Shown here: piece by piece, positions 26,911 to 40,790 of the stretch
How the letters are laid out: each line of letters opens with the position of its first letter
Numbering within the stretch: position 1 is the stretch's first letter
Assembly: GCA_028023455.1 (NCBI GenBank)
Contig: JAQFVV010006621.1
Coordinates: forward strand, 285,452-349,451
Length of the DNA: 64,000 bases
Direction: 5' to 3'
Source of the DNA: Epiperipatus broadwayi
Taxonomy: Eukaryota > Onychophora > Udeonychophora > Euonychophora > Peripatidae
Notes under the pieces: model-generated
Seen by the model: only the letters and a program-made list of their open reading frames with translations
Told to the model about the DNA's origin: nothing
The model's database searches: none
Program-made: the position numbers and the translations under genes

Positions 26911-28283
26911 ATATATAATATTTAACCATTAGAAACCAGTCAACACTTTATATGTATACATATTAATATGTGTACATAATTATATATGTATTAGAAATCA
27001 ATAAATAACTTCCTGTTTAAAATTGTTGACATTTTATCTTTTTATAAATGAATATCTTATCACTTAAATAAAGCTTGCAACCATAACAAATAAAATTGAT
27101 AGTAAGCATTATTCCCCATTCTTCTTATCTAATAAACTAAGTGACCTATTTAAAAAATTAATGTGTTTTATCACTTTTATAATTATTTTAAACTAATGTA
27201 CAAAATTTCAACAAGTTCCATTAAACTTACATGTATTAAATATTGATTTCAAAATGTTAAAAAAATGTTATTAAATTTAAAGAAAGAGAAATCTTGATAG
27301 CACCCTCTTCTGAGACTTATTTAAAATAAATGAATGTTATAAGAATAATTTTTAACAAATTATTAAATATTTTTAATATTATCCTGACCTCTGTTTCATA
27401 TCTAAGAAACTAGAATATCTACTGAAAAGTTGAGTTTTCCAAATGGATTAAGCTGGTATTACTTATTTATGTAGCAGATTTTAAGCAATTCCATTGAATT
27501 TAAATATATTAAACCTCAATTTTAAAATTTTATTCTAGTTTGAAAAATGTCAATACTTAACAAATAAACAAACAAACATACAAACAAAAAAATTTTTCAA
27601 CTTCAATAAAAGCACTTAAAAATTGGAAATTAAAAAAAAGTAAAATAATAATAATAAAAACAGGAAAAATAATAATTTTTGAATGTACTGTTTATTTAAT
27701 TTTATATAATAGTTTTACTTGGCTATTTTTAAAAACAAACTGTAATTAAGAAATTAAAATTAATTATCAAATAATAAATAGTTAACTACTTTAGAAAAAC
27801 AAAGTATAAATATAGATTAAAGTTATAAAATAATGTCTTTATAAAACATGATTATTAGTTGGCAAATTATTTAAATTTATTTTATGTAGTTGTTTTTTCA
27901 AAAACATATTTACAATAAATAATAAAGATAAAAAAATTCTATTAAATGTTTTTATTGAATATACAGTAAAAAGAAAAAAACCTTGTGTCTTCAAATTCAA
28001 TTTGGTTTGTTAAATTTAACTTTAAATAAAAGCATGGCCCTGAATCCAGAAATTAATTAAATTAATCCATTGTTATTATAATATCAAGCTTACAATAATT
28101 TCAAGTTCTGATTTAAGCATGGTTAATAGGGTTGGTTTATATAAAAATAAGCTCTAAGCATATATGTTACTTTTATATTTTAAAACATTTATTGATAGGT
28201 GAATGTACATAAATTCAATGTAATAGTACATCTCTGAAGATTGATTTTCTTCCACAAGATTGTGATTGTATATATCATTAAAT
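26911..28283. other. AT-rich non-coding stretch
   Basis: Nothing supportable seen. Confidence 0.5.
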
Positions 28284-28335
28284 TATTTACATATATTTGA
28301 TATATATATATATATATATATATATCAAATATATG

Positions 28336-28341
<6 letters not shown>
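28284..28341. repeat. Perfect palindrome centred on (TA)n
   Basis: TATTTACATATATTTGA (28284-28300), then TA repeats, then TCAAATATATGTAAATA (28325-28341) form a perfect 58-base palindrome. A second (TA)n tract (28342-28378) separates it from PLE-C. Confidence 0.93.
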
Positions 28342-28381
<40 letters not shown>

Positions 28382-28401
28382 GTTTGTTAATTAAAACAAA
28401 A

Positions 28402-28548
28402 TTGTAATTACAATAAAAATAATAATAATAATGGTAACAAACTATTATAAACAATCCTTAAATTCACAGAAGTACTTTGGTTAATTTCTTGAACCTGCCT
28501 CAACTGCCATTAAAATTCAAAAAGAAAACAAAGCGAAAGCAAACGTCA
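28402..28548. repeat. PLE-C inverted terminal repeat, 3' side
   Basis: Reverse complement of 30455-30600. It begins TTGTAATTACAATAAAAA and ends GCAAACGTCA. I saw no convincing hammerhead core in it. Confidence 0.92.
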
Positions 28549-28569
28549 TCAATTCAAATTCCAGAAATC

Positions 28570-30514
28570 TCATATTTTAATGTTAGCAGATTGTCTATTT
28601 ATTAAATGCATTTTATTTCTATTTCTAAAAATTGCCTCCTTAATTTTTCTTTTATTATGGTTTTTCTCCTGATGAAGAATTTTCACATTTTCAAAATCAA
28701 ATTTAAATTTATATTTACATGTTTTTTCGTGATTAAAGAAAACTGAAGGAGAAATTAAATTACCATTATTTTTACTTTTTGCACATTTATATAACAATTC
28801 ATGCTCCCTTATCTCTGTTCAATAATGCACCTACATTCACCTATATATGATAGCATACAATCACAAAAAATTTGATATATGACATTACTTTTTTGCTTGA
28901 CAGGTATGACATTCGTAGAATTATTGACTAATTTATTAATATTGTTTGGAACGTAGAATGAAACATTACACACATTCTTATATATATATATGCCTAAAAA
29001 ATTTCACTTGTTGATTTGAAATAAATGGAATAGAGATCCATTGTTTATTATTAATCTTCATTTCCTTTAAATTATTATACTTTTTTTTAAATTGACATAA
29101 AGTATTGCTTATTTGTTCCATTTTATAACCAACATCAAGCAATTCCTTGGCAAATATCTCAATATTTTTCAGTTTATCACTTTGGTAATGACATAATTTT
29201 TCATTCCAAAACAAAAAAGAGCTCAAACTTGCCATCTTATGCATCATTGGTACTTTTGATTTACAATTTATATATCCCCTTTTTTGCAGTGGCTTAATTA
29301 TTAATTTATAATTTAATATAGTGTTATCTCTTGTAATAATTAAATCTAAATATTTAATATTTTTGTCTTGTTCCTTTTCAATAGTTCATTTCAAGCCATA
29401 TAACTTATTTAATTCATCTACAAGCAAATTTATAGTATTATTACTTGCACAAACAAAAACATCATCCACATATCTTTTGTAAATGTTAATATCTCCAAAA
29501 GTACACATATTTAAAATACTATTCTCATATGTAGATAAAACAAGATTGCAAACTTGTGCAATTACAGGTAGACCCATGGGTCAACCTTTAGACATTTTAT
29601 AATATTGAACTTCAAAAGATGCCACAATGTTATCATTAAAAAATGTTAAAAAATCAACAATAAACTTTATCATATATTTACAAATACTTTTACTTTTTAA
29701 TGCATGTTCAATTATTTTTATGGAATTCATTCTGTCAATAGATCCATACAGTTCTGTTACATCCAATGAAGCAATGACATCATTCTCATCAATCACCAAA
29801 TTTTTAATACTATTTACAAAAATCTTGTAAAAGCTTACCAAGATATTTAGAAGTCTGATATATGAATGAACCACCAAAATCTATCATAACTCGAAAAGGA
29901 TTACCTTCTTTATGTAATTTTATGTTTGCAAAAATACGAGGACATACACCACAACAAGGATATATCATATAGTATGCATTATTACTTAAAACTTTATTTT
30001 TAGCACTTTTTAAAACATTGTTAATAAATTTTATTCTTTGACCATCCATATTATATTCTTCAATCAAAAAGAAACCAAGTTTCTCCATTTGCACGTTAAC
30101 TTTATCAATATATTGACATTTCGTCATCAAACACACACGAAACCCCTTATCCTTTTTCAAACAAATAATATTATCATTCTTCAATCTCCATTTAAATTTC
30201 AAAATAGCCAATTCCCATGATTTATCATAAGCCATTGTGTTAAATTTATTACAATTAATTTTCTTAATGATATCTTCAGCAAAATGATCATTTTCAGGAA
30301 TCATATCAAATGAATTTTGAACAGCTGCAATTAGTTCCAAATTATAATCATTCCAATTTCCACTGACGTATTGAGCTCCGTGATTTAAAACGTATTTCTG
30401 AATCAAATGTATTTTATTATTTGATAAATTAACAAAGTTTAACTTATTATAAGCTGACGTTTGCTTACGTTTTGTTTTCTTTTTGAATTTTAATGGCAGT
30501 TGAGATAGGCTCAA
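28570..30514 (-). pseudogene. PLE-C RT and GIY-YIG polyprotein (few lesions)
   Basis: Starts MSLSQLPLKFKKKTKRKQTS and is open to about 29830. It holds an N-terminal domain (YVSGNWNDYNLELIAAVQ) and RT motif 1 CPRIFANIKLHKEGNPFRVM with DFGGSFIYQTSKYL. A frameshift near 29830-29877 follows. RT motif A is IASLDVTELYGSIDR, with catalytic Asp kept. A TGA stop lies at 29581-29583, just before PMGLPVIAQ. RYVDDVFVCAS has YVDD at 29461-29472, and a stop lies at about 29386. The thumb includes PMMHKMASLSSFLF (28978-29247 and upstream). The endonuclease reads NVIYQIFCDC and LSYIGECR, with a frameshift near 28815, then REHELLYKCAKSK, FNHEKTCKYKFKFDFE and KIKEAIFRNRNK with the conserved Glu. Both RT acidic motifs and the GIY-YIG core survive, so this is the best-preserved PLE here. 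It is most like PLE-B and PLE-E. Confidence 0.88.
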
Positions 30515-30600
30515 GAAATTAATTGAAAGTACTTCTGCGAATTTAAGGATTGTCTATAATAGTTTGTTACCGTTATTATTATTTTTTATTGTAATTACAA
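30455..30600. repeat. PLE-C inverted terminal repeat, 5' side
   Basis: Partner of 28402-28548. It holds the likely start codon (30512-30514) and the Lys/Arg-rich N-terminus of the ORF. Confidence 0.92.
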
Positions 30601-30639
30601 GATATATATATATATTAATTGAGATATATGCCTTTCAGA

Positions 30640-32120
30640 TTTTCTATCAACTTACATCTCTATATTTACAGATAGATATATAGATAGATTGGTAAATAGG
30701 TAATTAGATAGATACCTTGATAAAATAAATAGATATATAGAAAAATCATGATTGACAAATGAATGAATATATAGATAATTATATGGATAAACAAATGCAT
30801 AGATAGGTAACATCATAGATGATTAATGGATAGATATACAAATAGACAGATAAACATATAAATATATATGTTATATATTGGTATATTACAGATATAGAAA
30901 GTTCTATTATGAATATAGATAAAGAGACACCTATGCTGGATAATAAGGTAATCAGAAAATTTATTAGATTAAGATAGATAAATTTATAGACAGATTTATA
31001 ATTCTAATGACATATACAAAGAAAGACATGGATGGGTGGATGATAGATGTGTGAATAGATATAAATACAGATTAACAAATAGATAGAATATGTATATAGA
31101 TAGTTGGATGAATGTATTAATACAGAATAGATAAATAGGCAGATTTATAAAAGTAGATAAGTATTTAGTTAGCAGTATTATTAGGATGAATGGATAAATA
31201 AATAACTTGATAGATAATTAAATAGATTAATGAATAACTGAATAATTAATGTACATAAATCAAGAACTATTCTTATATAAATATTCAGGTAAATAAGCAA
31301 CATATAGTATATTATGTTAATTTTAGTAGAAAATTTAATGAAAAATAGACAGATAGAGCAGTAGATATGTAGACAATCAGATAAATACATGGATAAAAAA
31401 ATGAGAATAGAGTCTCTAATAAAAAGATAAATAGATAAATATCTGAGCAGACAGTCAAATAAACAATCACATAAACAAGTAGAAAAATTGTTAGTTCAGC
31501 AGATCGATTGATAGTACACAGATATATATAGACATAGTTAGATAGTTAGTTATACATACAAACAGATAAATAAATACATACATAGTCATATAGATATATA
31601 GATAGATATATAGGCAAATAGATAGACACATCATTTTATTGATAGATGAATTGAAAAATAAACTGACACATAGATAGATACAAATACATAAACAGGCAAA
31701 GACAGATAGATAGTCTACAGAAAAATAAATATACAGATACAAATTGATATTTGAACAGCCAGCCAGCCAAAAGATAGATAAATAGATTATCACATAGATG
31801 GATAAATAAATAGATAGACAGGTAAATACATATTAATAGATAGTATAAAATTACAAATTATATAAATATACAATTATTGGATGAACAAATATATAAATAA
31901 TTAGATGGAGTAAAATATATAGATAATTAGAAAACTAGATAAGTCAATGGATAGATGATGCACAGATGTACAGACAAAGACATTAGCAAATATATAAATA
32001 TATAGGAAATTATAAATGAATAAATATGTTAAATCAATAGATAGATATAATATAAAGAAACAATACAGGAGGTTATATATTAAAATCGTTAAAGGTTTAA
32101 GCATACAGACAGATAGGTAA
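30640..32120. repeat. Degenerate GATA-rich region
   Basis: Scattered GATA, GATAGATA and AAATA units without long pure runs. The minus-strand Leu/Ser/Ile/Tyr-rich frames are repeat artefacts. It is probably an old, eroded GATA array. Confidence 0.75.
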
Positions 32121-34645
<2,525 letters not shown>

Positions 34646-34768
34646 TTTTGGGGTATAAGGAAAGAATGGCATATAACTAAAGTAAAATCGATGGGGAAAA
34701 ATCCAAATATAGAGAAAAATAGATAGAACAATAGCTAGATTATATATAAAAGATAGATAACTATTAGA

Positions 34769-34911
34769 TAAATACATGCAACATGCATACTAAGAATTGT
34801 ACGCTGAGCATATTTATATGAATATGATTACCACTAAGTGGAAAGCATGCTCAGCATATATAGTTAAAATATTAAACAACCTTTTCTTAATATACATGTT
34901 GCATGTATTTA
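34769..34911. mobile_element. Foldback (MITE-like) element 2
   Basis: The left end TAAATACATGCAACATG matches the reverse complement of the right end CATGTTGCATGTATTTA (34895-34911), with similarity extending about 27 bases. An internal direct or inverted GCTGAGCAT motif occurs near both arms. No coding capacity. Confidence 0.65.
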
Positions 34912-35085
34912 TTTTTTCAATTACATTTTTTCGAAAAAGTTTAGAAAAATTGGAATAAATATTAAATAGAAAATATATCGATTATTATATCGATATATAT
35001 TTTAAATAGTTTGATAAATATGTTCAATAGGTATATAAACATTTAAATAGATAAGTTTATGGATTAATGAGTTAGTGAATAACTG

Positions 35086-35132
35086 GTAATCAGAAGTGTA
35101 TATATATATATATATATATATACACTTCTGAT

Positions 35133-35135
<3 letters not shown>
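35086..35135. repeat. Perfect palindrome centred on (TA)n
   Basis: GTAATCAGAAGTGTA (35086-35100), TA repeats, TACACTTCTGATTAC (35121-35135): a perfect 50-base palindrome followed by another (TA)n tract. Confidence 0.94.
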
Positions 35136-35172
<37 letters not shown>

Positions 35173-35470
35173 AGTATAGTAAATAAGTAAATAAATGATA
35201 GAAAATTAATTAAGTAAATAAATGAAAGAAAATTAATTATTTTGTTGGTAGATAGATATTAGAGAGACCGATAGATAGAGAGATATATGGGTGAATAAAT
35301 TGATTATTAGATAAATAAACAGATATATAGTTAGGTAAGTAGATAATTTGGCAGATATAGAGAGATGGATAGGTGGTCAGATTTGTAGTTAAATGTATAG
35401 TTGTCTAAATAAGAAGATAGACAGATAGATAGATAGATAAATGGTAGATAATTAGATAGATATTGTTCAC
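35136..35470. repeat. Degenerate GATA-rich flank
   Basis: (TA)n, then imperfect GATA units up to about 35460. It belongs with the GATA island that contains the pure tract. Confidence 0.7.
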
Positions 35471-36347
35471 TGTACTTTAAAATCTCCTAACTACTTTCTC
35501 TATTCTAGTTTAATATTATAGTTATTATAATTTCTATGATATTTTCTTTTCATAATATCGAGTTGTTCTTTTTTGTTTGTTTTTAATTTTTCTTGTATCA
35601 ATGAAATCATATTTTTATCAAAAAAATCTAACCTTACAATTGAAGCAACTGCTAAAAGATTTAGTAAAGTGTGAAAACCTACACGAATTGTATGTCTTTA
35701 TACGTTTGTATGTATATATCATTATTAAAGCCAGTTGTTGATAATATAATTATCTTAGTATATATTTTGTTTATTGTTGTGCTTTAATCAGAATACTTAG
35801 AAACAAAATTACTATTGATCTTCTGGTGCTTATTCAGATGATGTGATGTAACATTATGATAAATCTTCATTATTATAGTTTTATTAGATAACCACTTTCA
35901 CAGGAATATAATTCCAGTGTTTTATCTTGATTTGAATCTTGATAAGTAAACTTTATTTTTTTCTCAAGTTTTAAACATTTTACAATTTTTATTTCAGTTA
36001 ACTATCTTATTGCCAACATTTCTAATTATCATATATTGATTGGAAAACGGATAGCTAGCATTTCTTCAGGATGAAAAACGGATTTAACACTCAATAATGG
36101 AAAAACATGATAGGCATTATCTTATTTTTCATTTTTGTTGGTGATTAATGCTGCAGTTGGAGAAACTTTTATTCTGTTTAACTTATATATGGTATTCTAT
36201 ATAATAAAAAATAATGAAATAAATGCATCCAACATTTTATTAAATCTAAAACTAATATCTCACAGGATTACTGAAAAATCCACTATATTAATTTTGAAAT
36301 TCCCACTCCTCCCATTTTTTTAATGGCACTTTAGTAGAAACCAAAAT

Positions 36348-36379
<32 letters not shown>

Positions 36380-38957
36380 CGTGTGTCGGTGTGGTGCACA
36401 TGTGTGTGAATATAATGTTGAGAATAAATATTTTTACCTGCCAACAATAACATTCTTAAAAATCTTCTAGAAACTGATTTAATTAATTGTTAATAAATAA
36501 GAATAAATTTTACCAGAGATGTCAATAACTTATATAGAAGATAGGTTTAAACAATGTTAACTGTGCTGAATAAAATTTTATTTAATGTAAATATAAACAA
36601 ACCCTAAATAAAATTTGGGCTTATTTAATATTCTCAAGGCAGAATCATCGATTGTTCGAAGTTAATTCGCATCTACAAACCTACAATGAGTAAAATTTCA
36701 TTCTCACAGTTAATCTTGTTTCACATATAAATTCTTGGGAGTTCAGGGCAAAGCAAAATTTGTTTCATCTGATTGATGCATTAGTTACTGTAAAATACTT
36801 AAAGTTGTTTTTTGGAAAGTAACTTAATGTTAGTCACAGAATTTATACATACACCCTGTAAGTTATAATCGCAAAAAATGAAAAATATGTAGGGCTTACA
36901 ATTTTATTTTTATTAAAATAAAGCAATATTTTTTTATTAATAATAACATGTAATTTAATTTTAATAGCAACGTGTAAAAAGTCATTACGCTATAGATGTA
37001 ATAATATCTATTGATTAAAACAGAAGTAAAATCCTAGTTATGCTCATAATCCATTATTTACTCAAATATAAAACTCAATTACCTATCCACAATATTAATT
37101 AGTAAATGTTATCTCATCTTATACTAAGGCTACATATTATTTATTTACATCTTAACTGTGTAAAAGCTTCTTATACATATACAAATATTAAAAGTATCGT
37201 ATTATGTATTCTATTGTATCAAAGATTTTATTAATCATGAAATTACATTTTTTAGTCATCAACTGACTAAAAAGTGCAATGTTTATTAAAAAAATATTTA
37301 TAAAATCTTTCGCGGTCATAATTTTTAAATTGAAGTATGTAGCAATTTTATTTTAGAAAACTGGAGATCTTAATATCTTAGTTTGAATTTTTTACTGTTC
37401 ATTTAATTTAAAAGTTGATTATTTATCATCCCGGCTTTTATTATATATAAGAATTACAGTTGTATGCTACCATATTCCCATATATATATATTTTAATGTT
37501 TTTATTATTTTATTAAGTTATTTTGTTATATAATATTTTGCTGCATATATATAAAGATTCTAGTTTAAAATATTGGACATATTTAATCCTTTAAAGCTTT
37601 AATAAATACGTAGTCATTTATCATTATAATCATAAAGTATTTGTTTGTTTGTTTTAAAAGAAAATTAATATTTTACTTAATCTCTCTTTTCTTTTTTTTT
37701 GTCCATTATATCTAAATAAATAATATTTTGACCATATCCAAGCATTGTATAATAATGATAATGATATACATTGATGTGCGCATTAGCCTATGTATTTACA
37801 TGCGTGTTTTTGTATCATCGTAGGAAAAAGAATCGTAATAAAATAGAAAACGCTAAATGTAAAATTGCAATTTCACTTTTTAACTGTTTTTTTTTAAATG
37901 TACATTTTTATTTGAATATCATTTTATTTTTCTGCTTTTTCGTAATAAACGGATAAAATTTGGCTGTTTTATGCTACATATATATATTTTTTCCTTTACA
38001 ATTTTTACTCCCACGCTAAAATATAAATTGACGTAACGGATGGTTTGAGAAGATTTCTTCTTCTTTTATAGCATTATATAAAATGTTTTCAGAAAACAAG
38101 GTTTCTAAAATGGCATCAAACTAGAAGTATTTTCCTTATTATAATTAATTGCTACGTTAATATATTAAGTGCGAACACGTTTGTATAAGTGTATTTTACA
38201 CATGTTAAAAAAAGTGAAAAACAATGCATGGCTTAATATAAAACAAAACTAAATAATAATAAAAAAACACTTGAATGGTATTAATTGATAAAAGTAATAA
38301 ATATATTAATGTGATCTTAAAGCTTTTTCCTCCAAATGAATGAAGGAAAGAGTTTGAGTTGTGTGTGTATCTAATACTAAATATATATATATATAAAAAA
38401 AAATGCTTTTGTAAATGTAAAGTACAGCAATTTAAAATATAAAAATAAAATTAAGAATTACTTATTATTGAAACAAAATATATTTAATTTTATCAAAAAA
38501 TATATTTAATTTAATCAACAATTATGTGTGTGTGGGAGGATGGTTTACTAGACAAAGGCGTACGTGTGTGGTTGGGGGAGGGGGGAAATTATAAACAATT
38601 AGTTTTCAGACTATCATTAATATTTACGCCTATTTATTGCGTATTTATATATAAAGATGTTTTTGTTTTTTTTTTAATTGTATATATATAACACCACTTT
38701 ACATTAATATGCCAATACAAGTATGAGTGCGTGCATATTTGTGCGTGTGCGTTTTTCAAACTGAATAAATGTTCAGTTATGTTTAATAAACTATGCATTA
38801 TAAATAATTAACATTTTGTTTAAAAATCGTTTGTTTGTTATATTATGTTAAAATTATCCTTTATATTAAATAGGTCACATTCTAAAACATTTAGTAATAT
38901 AATTTCTTTTAAGCAAGAATTGGATTTTTTTATGAATGAAGAATGATCTTTTTACTT
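35471..38957. other. AT-rich non-coding stretch
   Basis: No supportable gene. It contains a (TA)n/(GT)n tract near 36350-36378 and a G/T-rich patch at about 38524-38586. Confidence 0.5.
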
Positions 38958-38959
38958 AC

Positions 38960-39065
38960 CGTTCAGCGCGGCGCTTCAAGTCGGTTCGGTGCGGTGGATA
39001 TTCGTCGTTTTTAATTATGCAATGCTTACGCTCTTGTATCCAATATTGCTCGTATAAATAAACGA
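38960..39065 (-). promoter_or_regulatory. Candidate CpG-rich first exon with 5' splice donor
   Basis: Read on the minus strand, a CpG-rich patch with TTGAAGCGCCGCGCTGAACG ends in G|GTAAGTA, a near-perfect 5' splice donor whose intron begins at 38959. About 90 bases upstream is TATTTATACG (39051-39060), a possible TATA box. No ATG occurs between them, so it would be a 5' untranslated exon whose gene continues below 38958. The CpG content stands out sharply from the AT-rich surroundings. This is inference from composition and signals only. Confidence 0.35.
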
Positions 39066-40372
39066 TAACAAGTGAAGATCAATCTGTTATATAGTGCCTG
39101 GATAGTAATAAAAACGCATGCGCTTTACGATTTTTCTTGTATTAACATAATTCTCAATAATGGGGTTTGTAGAAATGTTTCTATGGAAATTCTTTTTTTA
39201 AAAAAATAAGAGAAAGTTTAATTTTCTATCCGAAACGTCAATTAAAAAAAATAAGATAGTTTGATTACTGTTCTAATTAAGCAAACTTTATTCTCAGTAA
39301 ACATTTACCGATGATCAAAAGATATAAAAGATGTTTCATTTATAAATGATATACAAATTATCTCTAAAACATGATCCAAAAAAAAAAAAAAAAACTTTTA
39401 AGCGGAGGAGTAGTAACGGCAAATTATTTGTTCTCTTTTAGCTGTTCTTATAAAACTTTTTTACATTTTTTTTTTTTAACTCGCAGGTACTTAACGGAAA
39501 AAATTAAAGAAGTACGGTTTTAAGAATAGTTTGTATTTGCATTTTTTTTCTCTAATTTTTTTAATTTAAACTTTATTTAAATATTAGGAGTTAAATTTTT
39601 TATTGTATATGATCAACCTAAAAAATGGTTATGGTTTTGAAAGTGATATATATATGAACAAATATTTTCTATATGTATACATATAAACACTATTTTCAAT
39701 CCTCTGCAAAATCAATTTCTTTACAAGTTTATATTCATTTTCTCACATCATTCTAACCAACTTCCATGATTCAATCATTTATCCTACATGGGATCTCTTT
39801 CTAGATCTTTTATAATTCCATTGCAGTTTAAAACTTTGTTTATTCATATAATGTTATATTTTTTAATGATATATTCAGCGATCTCTAGTTCAGATTTTTC
39901 ATTGTGTTAGTGATGTCAGTAATATATTTGTTTCTCATCCATGTAATTTTAAGTCTATTTTTCTTTTTAGTCCCACCTTCAATTTTATATTTTTCTTTTT
40001 TTTTTTTTTTCTAAATTCTGTGCGTTTTTCTTTTACTGCTTGGCCCAATATATAAATATGCATTAGTAAAATTATTTTTTAAAAATACATAGGCACATTT
40101 TTATTTCATATAACAATATTTCTTTTAAAAATATTCATCTAGCCATCCAAATTTGATTCGATGTTTAAATTTGTACATAACATTTTTTTCTACGTCACTG
40201 ATTCGGCCGAAACATATATAGTCGTTAACTACTAAATCATTACTATCAATATTTTTTTGAAAAAAAACATTAAATAGAATTTTAATATATTTAGCATTGA
40301 TCTTTAATCCTATATTTTGCTTGCATTTAGTAGGGTTATTTGACAATTCTTGATTATCTGAAGTTCTGTTTG

Positions 40373-40428
<56 letters not shown>

Positions 40429-40790
40429 AGATGATTCAAATAATTCCCACCTAGATCTTAGTGATCATGTGGTGTGGTATATAATGAGACATGCCTATGA
40501 TTGAAAGAGCAGTGAGGCACAACTGCATAGGATAAAGTAAAAAAATTATTTTATGTTAATTTAATATTTATAAGAATTAGCTATCATTGATATTTGAGAC
40601 ATTACTATGTTATTTTGTTATTTGAGTAATCAAACTAAAAGCCTATTTGAATTCAATTGCATATTTTTACAATTTGTATTAATTCCCAAGTTTCCCAACA
40701 GTGTCTTACTAGTATAATATTAAAATGTAAATATTTTACTTTTTTGTTAATTCAATGAGATAAATTTTTTAAATATTATTACAGTTTATA
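39066..40790. other. AT-rich non-coding stretch
   Basis: No gene supported. A minus-strand frame at 40125-40439 runs through (TA)n (40377-40424) into an unrecognised sequence and is probably spurious. Confidence 0.5.
40377..40424. repeat. (TA)n microsatellite
   Basis: Alternating TA, about 48 bases. Confidence 0.93.

Larger units (their letters stand above)
28402..30600 (-). mobile_element. PLE-C: near full-length Penelope-like element with inverted terminal repeats
   Basis: About 2.2 kb bounded by inverted repeats 28402-28548 and 30455-30600, each about 147 bases and about 90% alike. (TA)n tracts lie outside both ends (28342-28378 and 30601-30615). Inside, on the minus strand, is an almost complete Penelope-type ORF with an N-terminal domain, RT and GIY-YIG. 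The first 20 codons of the ORF lie within the terminal repeat. Confidence 0.9.

Noticed and set aside
39226-39246. CCGAAACGTCAA, resembling the 3' half of a hammerhead ribozyme
   Set aside because: No C-U-G-A-N-G-A core or stem II lies upstream at a suitable distance.
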